Shown here: piece by piece, positions 9,601 to 11,879 of the stretch
Layout of the letters: each line of letters starts with the position of its first letter
Numbering within the stretch: the first letter of the stretch is position 1
NCBI GenBank assembly: GCA_020445005.1
Contig: JAGRHM010000661.1
Location: 1-11,879, forward strand
Direction: 5' to 3'
DNA from: Candidatus Competibacteraceae bacterium
GTDB taxonomy: Bacteria; Pseudomonadota; Gammaproteobacteria; Competibacterales; Competibacteraceae
DNA: 11,879 bases
Translations under genes and position numbers: made by a program
Notes under the pieces: generated by a model
The model's database searches: none
Told to the model about the DNA's origin: nothing
What the model saw: only the letters and a program-made list of their open reading frames with translations

Positions 9601-11412
9601 ATTGGTGACGTTAATCGTGTATGTCAGCGTGCCGACTGCGACCTCAACCGGATTCGGCGCGGCGGTTTGGGTAATCGCCAGATCAGATTGGCTCCCTATA
9701 GGCGTCACGACAACCGTCTTTGAATCGCTGTCATTGTTAGGGTTGATCAGGTCGCCGGTTCCGTCCGGATTGGTAATCGTCGCTCCCTGCGTATAGCTAC
9801 CTGCGTTGGTCGCCGTGAGGATAAGGGACAGGGTATTGCTATTGGCGTTGACGCCGATACTGTTTGCGTAATCACACTGAACCTTGCGGTTAGGAGATAC
9901 GCCCACTACGTTGCAAGTCCAACCCGCGCCGCTGCCGCTGCTGAAATCTAGGCCATCGGGCAAATCCAGCTCAACCCGGGTCGTCCCGTCCGTCAGCGCC
10001 GTGCCGGTGTTTCGCACCTGGATGGTGTGAGTAAAGGTCTGCCCCTCCAACACTGGCGTTGGCAAAACCGTGTGGGTGTTGAAGCTGTAATCCACGGTGG
10101 GGGTGGTGAACGTCACGTTCTGGCTGCTGGCATCATTGGCCGGGTTAGCGTCGGTCAATGCGCCAAGATTGGCGGTGACGGTTGCGGTATTGACCGTTAC
10201 CTCGCCATTGTGTCCAGTCTGCGCTTGGGCGACCAGCACAATGTCCTGCATATCGCTACCCGCCGACACATCGGGTGCAGGGCGGGTGCAAGTCAGCGTG
10301 GGATGGACAAAATTGCAGGTCCAGCCTGCGCCGGTGCCGGTGGTGTTCTGGAAGAGCCATAGATTCGCCGGGTTGTCATCCAGAGCAATCGCGACCTGAA
10401 TGTTGCTCGGCGCTACGCTGCCGGTATAGCGGGCGCGAGCGGTGAAGGTGAGGTTGCTTCCCGGCAGCACCGATCCGGAAGACGTGGTGAGATGGACCAG
10501 TACATCTACGCCGTCAACCACCGTCACCGTTGCGGTGTTGGTGTTATTGGTCAGGTCCGGGTCATTGACGCCAGATGGCACATTGACGACAACGACGGTA
10601 TCAAGATTGGAGCCGGAAACATCGGCGCGCAGATTCAGCGCCAGCGGAAAATTGTCGTTAGCCGCCAGTCCATCGCTGCGGGTGAAGGTAACGGTCTGAC
10701 TGCCAGCGGTATGCGTGCAGTTCCAGCCGCTTCCCACGTTGCCGGTATCGCCAACGTATTTGAAACCGGCAGGCAGAGTGACGACAGCGTTTACGGAACT
10801 GCTGACGTTGCTAGGACCGGTGTTCTGAACATTTAGGGTATAGGCCAGGGTCGCGCCGGCGGCCAGTGTTCCCGTAGGCGCGGTCAGGGTCGCTTTCAAA
10901 TCAGACCCGGCGGCGACCTCGATGTTGTAACTGTCCGTGTTGTTGGCGTTATTGCTATCGGAAACCTCGGTGGTCATCACCGCCAGGGTGTTGGTGCCGA
11001 CGGTCATTAGCCGGGCGACCAGTCCAATGGTCTGATTGGCGCCAGCGCCGATGCCGGCCAGCGTACAGTTAATAACGCCGCCTGCCGGTGCATCGCAGCT
11101 ATCTCCTCCCGGTGGGGTAGCAACGGCATCAGTAGCCCCGGTGGGCAGGGTGATTGCGACGGTAACGTTGCCGCTTGGATCCGAGCCGTTATTACTGACT
11201 CGAATACTGTATTGCTGAAGAGTGCCGCCGGGCGCATTGAGCGTGTTCGCGGGTACGGTGGCGATGTTGGGCAAGATATCTACGTTAGCCTGGGCTACCG
11301 GTGCCGCCAGCCCGGAAAAAAGAAATAAAATCAACGATAACAGGGCGTGCCAGCCGTGATGGTGTCCCTTGGATTCATTCTGACAGCCTATGTTTAGTAT
11401 TAGATTTATCAT
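3610..11412 (-). CDS. giant exported DUF11/Ig-like repeat protein with SdrD-B-like module and unassigned C-terminal region
   Basis: This 2600-residue protein is predicted to be exported and to act in adhesion, surface coating or extracellular matrix (inferred from domain types). Order: signal peptide 1-42 (hydrophobic 23-38, cleavage after AQA); eight DUF11-type modules, ~44-1126; four cadherin/Ig-like modules of ~105 residues, ~1132-1546; hinge PPPSPPPS near 1550-1557; a ninth DUF11-like module, ~1559-1665; an Ig-like module, ~1666-1760; an SdrD-B-like module, 1766-1852, with FDDLNDNGVQNSDE; two DUF11-like modules, ~1858-2140; hinge IIIIPPTAPPAP (2152-2163); and a 435-residue non-repetitive C-terminal region. 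Lysine is rare (about 20 residues); Thr, Asn, Asp, Val and Gly dominate. I see no LPXTG, PEP-CTERM, RTX repeats, autotransporter barrel or two-partner secretion domain, so the export route beyond Sec is unknown. The start is the only ATG in frame; upstream there is no ATG, GTG or TTG before an in-frame TAA, and the Shine-Dalgarno match is poor. The frame is intact throughout. Confidence 0.93.
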   Translation of the reverse strand: MINLILNIGCQNESKGHHHGWHALLSLILFLFSGLAAPVAQANVDILPNIATVPANTLNAPGGTLQQYSIRVSNNGSDPSGNVTVAITLPTGATDAVATPPGGDSCDAPAGGVINCTLAGIGAGANQTIGLVARLMTVGTNTLAVMTTEVSDSNNANNTDSYNIEVAAGSDLKATLTAPTGTLAAGATLAYTLNVQNTGPSNVSSSVNAVVTLPAGFKYVGDTGNVGSGWNCTHTAGSQTVTFTRSDGLAANDNFPLALNLRADVSGSNLDTVVVVNVPSGVNDPDLTNNTNTATVTVVDGVDVLVHLTTSSGSVLPGSNLTFTARARYTGSVAPSNIQVAIALDDNPANLWLFQNTTGTGAGWTCNFVHPTLTCTRPAPDVSAGSDMQDIVLVAQAQTGHNGEVTVNTATVTANLGALTDANPANDASSQNVTFTTPTVDYSFNTHTVLPTPVLEGQTFTHTIQVRNTGTALTDGTTRVELDLPDGLDFSSGSGAGWTCNVVGVSPNRKVQCDYANSIGVNANSNTLSLILTATNAGSYTQGATITNPDGTGDLINPNNDSDSKTVVVTPIGSQSDLAITQTAAPNPVEVAVGTLTYTINVTNNGDMATGSQDVPDVKVTEQISNYTGAITATGAGWTCDQSGTTTKTITCTLGSTLAEGATANPITIAFIPNDTGASVSRTNTASVSSATIYDPVAGNNSAPVTVNLTPNADLVVSYPNLSNATRVGATYTYTVRVRNEGPSNSTGPMTLTHTLPPEFDFVSVSAPGATCGHPNNPDCVWNTTQNNNTNRDVTFTVRPNTTGTVTLSASVTDATNDRNPGSDNLTSANITIDAASINLGIANTDSPDPQDTGSISTHTITANNAGTGVTNPSRATNVIITDNPPVGVTVMNIVPGAKSGGGSYTCTTHNGQTVPPVAPAVFVPYAANGAATPITCTVGILEVGQTASLTMGITTVTPGSYTNNVSITGDEPESNNTNNSAAQTTTFSTPTNSADLELTGSVNAASVTVNNPVTITYSLCNKGPQRPNGVIVTLAPLPTGLTYASHVASNGTYDNGTGVWTVGTAPTASASCAGSDTLAITATATTSGVKTSTAEITAASLPDTDSIPGNGAVGEDDRASVSVTVNQPLPPLAANDAATTHLNTPVTLRAFANDAAGVGGTLNLASITAATSFTVAGEGTFVANADGTVTFTPITGFIGVVTVPYTISDLSTPAQVSNVANLTVTVQDAPNNVNPVANDDFATTPINTAVTLPITVNDAPGAGNTLSVNTVDLDTSTAGQQITLINAQGVWSVDAAGVVTFTPANNFTDVATLPYTVQDSGGGTSNAATITVIVTGGPTVGRDDSGATQPATSIILSALNNDEAATGCAFNPATLDVDMATAGRQNTVTTAQGTWTADDSGSVTFTPAGGFTGTATLSYAVTDACNISATAAITVIVNPTAAPTAQNDSATTPYNTPVNLTPAANDSAATGAVLDPSTIDLDTATPAIQRGPVTTAQGVWEVTDNAGTVRFTPTSGYSGTTPAFSYAISDSLGNTTTASMTVTVSPLLPPPSPPPSTTSDMAVNLSGFLTTAAPGAMVSGTAICANIGATVALNAACAVSGLPAGAMVTCSPISPQASLAAGGKITCAIVFTALPTGIVNLTATTGASNDSNLLNNTATASIPVIDAVNDSPVTLAINNGGVVNVLGNDTLGGQPAVIGTNISTPTLTDLGGLIGATVNASGQLVVPANTPAGTYSLSYRICALNASAACDIASVVVTITPASAGALTGVVFDDLNDNGVQNSDEPGLAGVSVTLNSGQTTTTDSQGRYAFNGLPPGSVMVQITLPNGYTGATERNAAVTTGQTAIVNFPLQTGAPPAALTVSKTAYKGHTSGAGCPGVKELAIVDLNKTPKPITWCFGVTNQGPTYLANPVFDDAQLGITPGINQSRAQLRADAVLPLAPGATAWWFVEEMRDSSLINEVAVTLTPVSETGQPLGLPPAQSSDEGAILAYISDPPFGVKTGEVIEGSNVVRWNMVWINDSPITAQGVVITDPLPAGMTFLGNLDCTPRGSTIVHRCAFDPPNAASPQSQVQVIADLAPDPGATGEADATNALLIHFDVTVQPSQTTRTYQNQGAIEWDPDGDGAGGETLTGTTHDPSTSDPSDPINKPTIIIIPPTAPPAPRRVDAILFPYFVVSDTVTSIVSVINQAEYDPDSTQTQTLRYTAYYKHGANAGDATAACEEANVRRVTSPNDLVTFDLGGHFGDPQSVLHEPAERQINARYDAAHQSFALMAGLQPVRGFLIVDNNDPPSQPFENSLAGEMMILDFAQGAAWGYQAYNAAPLTEQDAANPVVDTLYAFEDATERAGEVLAGRRDLTLTALNGGISPAIPVAIMPMAGIAQDGVTTRFFVTPIGHSVTFPANAVANPTVINERAVIGPRHQHRGDLTAEVLLTVGNPNDAANSDVFFDRDENPISGRIAQSVTCVGAIDVNTLMSEAVLRQIGEFGGWSAIAVRSPGDLAELGGDPNQPTATRTAYTNQATILKLEFNAEGALSGQPLPGTYNNAFWLRRGIRESVPRTPDPELDGWPRLLIRSVLDDRQQFIDVGEDFVGDQFQRLTQ
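3613..4917 (-). other. C-terminal 435-residue region of the giant protein, family unknown
   Basis: Residues 2166-2600 follow a proline hinge and are not repetitive. The region begins RRVDAILFPYFVVSD, then TSIVSVINQ and LRYTAYYKHG, a segment CEEANVRRVTSPNDLVTFDL (2221-2240), and later GFLIVDNND (2281-2289) and AFEDATERAGEV (2339-2350). It has only two cysteines, C2221 and C2465. It is richer in charged and aromatic residues than the repeats. It does not end in an aromatic residue as outer-membrane barrel proteins do. I do not recognise the family. Its position suggests a cap, ligand-binding or anchoring unit (inference). Confidence 0.55.
4993..5841 (-). repeat. two C-terminal DUF11-like modules of the giant protein
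   Basis: Residues ~1858-1990 start LTVSKTAYKGH and contain CFGVTNQGPTYLANPVFDD. Residues ~1993-2140 contain VVRWNMVWINDSPITAQGVV followed by ITDPLPAGMTFLG, the typical DUF11 strand pattern of a 'natural bond' of Asn-Asp/Gly turns and a 'DPLPAGMTF' strand. Cysteine pairs C1877/C1898 and C2047/C2058 may form disulfides outside the cytoplasm. These two modules are separated from the main DUF11 block by the Ig-like and SdrD-B-like parts, so the architecture is mosaic rather than one simple expansion. Confidence 0.65.
5857..6117 (-). other. SdrD-B-like (Cna-B-type) module of the giant protein
   Basis: Residues 1766-1852 contain GVVFDDLNDNGVQNSDEPGL, then GVSVTLNSG, TTDSQGRYAFNGLPPGSVMV and ITLPNGY. 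This is the SdrD B-like pattern: an Asp/Asn-rich calcium-binding-type loop (D1774, D1775, N1777, D1778, N1779, D1785, E1786), then a transthyretin-like beta sandwich with the 'T-D-x-x-G-x-Y-x-F-x-x-L-P-P-G' strand. In staphylococcal Sdr proteins such domains bind calcium and stiffen the surface stalk; the same role here is inferred. Confidence 0.85.
6133..6738 (-). repeat. ninth DUF11-like and following Ig-like module of the giant protein
   Basis: Residues ~1559-1665 (SDMAVNLSGFLTTAAPG to NDSNLLNNTATASIPV) have the DUF11 ending 'DSN-x-x-NN-T-A-x-x-x-x-V'. They hold four cysteines (C1585, C1598, C1611, C1628), more than any other module. Residues ~1666-1760 form a shorter Ig-like module, with VVNVLGNDTLGG and TYSLSYRICALN and the cysteine pair C1743/C1751. 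A proline hinge (PPPSPPPS) precedes the pair. Confidence 0.55.
6775..8019 (-). repeat. four tandem ~105-residue cadherin/Ig-like modules of the giant protein
   Basis: Modules lie at residues ~1132-1229, 1235-1336, 1338-1439 and 1443-1546. Each opens with an Asn-Asp motif (AANDAATT, VANDDFATT, VGRDDSGAT, AQNDSATT) and ends in a 'Y-x-[IV]-x-D ... TVTV' strand pair. Modules 2-4 share a 'DxDxAT/ST-AG' strand and an AQG[VT]W motif whose tryptophans fall at W1292, W1396 and W1501, a strict 104-105-residue period; module 1 has GEGTF at that place. 'TFTP' follows in all four. The fold is that of the bacterial Ig/cadherin-like repeats common in large adhesins. Confidence 0.8.
9493..9514. repeat. 22-bp direct repeat copy in DUF11 module 5
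   Basis: This copy encodes the GTGAGWTC-type core. It matches positions 10315-10336 at 21 of 22 bases and positions 9913-9934 at 18 of 22. Nearby sequence is much less alike, so the core is conserved at DNA level by protein constraint or local gene conversion. Confidence 0.7.
9913..9934. repeat. 22-bp direct repeat copy in DUF11 module 4
   Basis: Diverged copy (18 of 22 bases alike with the module 5 copy) of the element encoding the GSGAGWTC core, one module upstream of it in the protein. Confidence 0.55.
10315..10336. repeat. 22-bp direct repeat copy in DUF11 module 3
   Basis: It differs at one base from the copy 822 bp away in module 5. Such near-identical cores, two modules apart, could allow slippage or recombination that changes module number. 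Confidence 0.7.
11287..11412 (-). other. signal peptide of the giant protein, with long N-region
   Basis: Residues 1-42. The hydrophobic core is roughly HALLSLILFLFSGLAAP (22-38), and AQA at 40-42 is a good signal peptidase I site. The 21-residue N-region is longer than usual and contains a HHHGWH cluster (17-22). An internal CTG or TTG start (codons 24 and 27) would shorten it but would remove the positive charge and part of the core, so ATG 11412 is preferred. Confidence 0.75.
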
Positions 11413-11539
11413 GCTGTGAATCGCTCGTTTGCCATTCGCTAATCGAAATCCCGGTTTTTCAAGGGTTCTAGTGAAGTCAGCCGATTCAGAATGGTTTATG
11501 GCTAAAAATAATTGATTTTAAAAATAAAATAACCAATTT

Positions 11540-11558
11540 GGCTGACCAGTCCTCAGCC
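11540..11558. promoter_or_regulatory. GC-rich hairpin or operator-like inverted repeat in AT-rich spacer
   Basis: GGCTGA, a 7-nt spacer and TCAGCC form a perfect 6-bp inverted repeat standing out from AT-rich surroundings. A third half-site, GTCAGCC, is at 11476-11482. No T tract follows on either strand, so a terminator is unlikely. It could be an operator or a leader structure in the giant gene's 5' untranslated region. Confidence 0.25.
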
Positions 11559-11594
11559 TGATGGGTCTGTTCCGCAAAAATCCTTAAAAAGATC

Positions 11595-11622
11595 ATTCTA
11601 AAGCTAATTTTTGCCCTGCAAA
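11595..11622 (-). promoter_or_regulatory. candidate sigma-70 promoter for the giant gene
   Basis: On the minus strand: TTTGCA (11617-11622), a 16-bp spacer and TAGAAT (11595-11600, five of six consensus bases). It would give a leader of roughly 175 nt containing the GGCTGA/TCAGCC hairpin. AT-rich DNA produces such matches easily. Confidence 0.25.
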
Positions 11623-11667
11623 GAGAATTATTAGTTATAAATAAATAATTTTTTATTCCTTTTTAAT

Positions 11668-11697
11668 TTGTAGCTTCTTCTCTAAACTGGCTATTAA
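11668..11697 (+). promoter_or_regulatory. candidate sigma-70 promoter for the reductase gene
   Basis: TTGTAG (11668-11673), an 18-bp spacer and TATTAA (11692-11697). An alternative is the better -10 box TATAAA at 11636-11641, with a poor TTGCCC box 19 bp upstream. Either would direct transcription towards 11772. Confidence 0.25.
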
Positions 11698-11730
11698 AAC
11701 CAAGCAAAATACTCAGGTATTCCCTGCTTC

Positions 11731-11775
11731 ATGTTGAAAACCGCGATCAAATTGCAACAGGATCGACACCGATGA
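11731..11775 (+). CDS. possible 14-residue leader peptide overlapping the reductase start
   Basis: ATG at 11731 opens a 14-codon frame (MLKTAIKLQQDRHR) whose TGA stop overlaps the reductase ATG as ATGA at 11772-11775. Such an overlap is typical of translational coupling. The ribosome-binding site is poor (CAGG about 13 nt upstream), and a frame this short arises easily by chance. Confidence 0.2.
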   Translation: MLKTAIKLQQDRHR

Positions 11776-11879
11776 AGGCCAGCGACAAGTACACCGTGGA
11801 AATGATTACGGAAATCCAGACTTGGGCATCCAATCTGTTTTCTTTCAAAACCACCCGTAGCCAATCCTACCGCTTCATT
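11772..11879 (+). CDS. fpr: ferredoxin--NADP(+) reductase, N-terminal fragment cut by window edge
   Basis: The first 36 codons of a gene that runs off the window. It starts MKASDKYTVEMITEIQTW and continues through LFSFKTTRSQSYRFI. This is the start of the FAD-binding domain of bacterial (plant-type fold) ferredoxin--NADP reductases, where 'T-x-E-x-[IV]-x-E-I-x-T-W' then 'LFSFxTTR' and '[SY]-[FY]-R-F' are characteristic. The enzyme passes electrons between NADPH and ferredoxin or flavodoxin in the cytoplasm. The start is supported by AGGA at 11759-11762, 9 nt before ATG. The catalytic and NADP-binding regions are outside the window, so the call rests on ~36 residues. It is divergent from the giant gene. 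Confidence 0.78.
   Translation, partial: MKASDKYTVEMITEIQTWASNLFSFKTTRSQSYRFI

Larger units (their letters stand above)
8035..11283 (-). repeat. eight tandem DUF11-type modules of the giant protein
   Basis: Approximate modules by residue: 44-166, 170-300, 302-435, 440-570, 577-710, 713-835, 838-988 and 995-1126. Module 5 is typical: SDLAITQTAAPNPVEVAVG, then YTINVTNNG, GAGWTC, ITCTLGSTLAEG and a closing strand with N-N-S-A-P-V-T-V. Most modules carry two cysteines in the same places: C106/C116, C366/C375, C500/C513, C640/C652, C772/C780, C907/C937, C1021/C1073. Protein identity between modules is modest, so these are old duplications apart from short conserved patches. DUF11 modules are known from large secreted or surface proteins of bacteria and archaea. 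Confidence 0.85.
11413..11771. other. AT-rich divergent intergenic spacer
   Basis: This 359-bp region separates the divergent giant gene and reductase gene. Its core, ~11500-11700, is strongly AT-rich compared with the GC-rich coding DNA on either side. I see candidate promoters for both directions, a GGCTGA/TCAGCC hairpin at 11540-11558, a further GTCAGCC copy at 11476-11482, and a 14-codon ORF next to the reductase start. No convincing longer gene or RNA family is visible. Confidence 0.7.

Noticed and set aside
9091..9723. 210-codon open frame on the plus strand, plus others opposite the DUF11 block (for example 8461-8982 and 6221-6835)
   Set aside because: Same reason: long antisense frames recur because the repeat modules share codon patterns that avoid stops on the opposite strand. 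No ribosome-binding sites or domain resemblance.
11383..11412. Possible lipoprotein signal around C10 (NIGC) of the giant protein
   Set aside because: Only nine residues precede the cysteine, with no positive charge, and a proper hydrophobic core with a signal peptidase I site follows at residues 22-42.
3610..11412. CRISPR-like or satellite repeat array in the giant gene
   Set aside because: The periodicity is at protein-module level (~105-150 codons) with diverged DNA. There are no short identical direct repeats with unique spacers.
11540..11558. GGCTGA/TCAGCC hairpin as an intrinsic terminator
   Set aside because: No T tract follows on either strand and it sits upstream of genes in both directions, so regulation is more plausible than termination.
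11486..11596. 36-codon minus-strand frame in the divergent spacer (starts MIFLRIFAEQ, with a hydrophobic stretch LVILFLKSIIF)
   Set aside because: No Shine-Dalgarno sequence, overlaps the candidate promoter and hairpin of the giant gene, and its hydrophobicity is explained by AT-rich DNA. A real small membrane peptide cannot be excluded but is not supported.

Overview
The window looks like a chromosomal segment of a Gram-negative proteobacterium, most likely a gammaproteobacterium. Coding DNA is moderately GC-rich, the housekeeping genes at both edges (an RNB-family ribonuclease and a ferredoxin--NADP reductase) read as proteobacterial, and the giant secreted protein has a Sec signal peptide but no Gram-positive sortase signal. 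A Competibacter-type relative is a guess from overall resemblance, not something the window proves. There is no sign of phage, insertion sequences, CRISPR, tRNA or rRNA.

Layout from left to right. (1) Positions 3-1334, plus strand: the C-terminal ~440 residues of an RNase II/R-type (RNB) exoribonuclease whose N-terminus lies outside the window. (2) Positions 1365-3512, minus strand, convergent with it across only 30 bp: a 715-residue SulP-family anion transporter carrying a STAS domain and then a C-terminal cyclic-nucleotide-binding domain. (3) Positions 3610-11412, minus strand: one giant gene of 2600 codons taking two thirds of the window. It encodes an exported, lysine-poor, multi-domain surface or matrix protein: signal peptide, eight DUF11-type beta-sandwich modules, four ~105-residue cadherin/Ig-like modules, a proline hinge, two further beta modules, an SdrD-B-like module, two more DUF11-like modules, a second hinge, and a 435-residue non-repetitive C-terminal region that I cannot assign. 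(4) Positions 11413-11771: an AT-rich 359-bp divergent spacer. (5) From 11772, plus strand, running off the right edge: the first 36 codons of a probable ferredoxin--NADP(+) reductase.

The giant gene and the transporter gene point the same way with 97 bp between them and no convincing terminator, so read-through is possible, but nothing in the sequence shows a shared pathway. The edge genes look like ordinary neighbours. The parts most worth following up are the unassigned C-terminal region of the giant protein, its unknown export and anchoring route, the cyclic-nucleotide-controlled transporter with a divergent transmembrane motif, and the regulatory spacer with a possible 14-codon leader peptide overlapping the reductase start.
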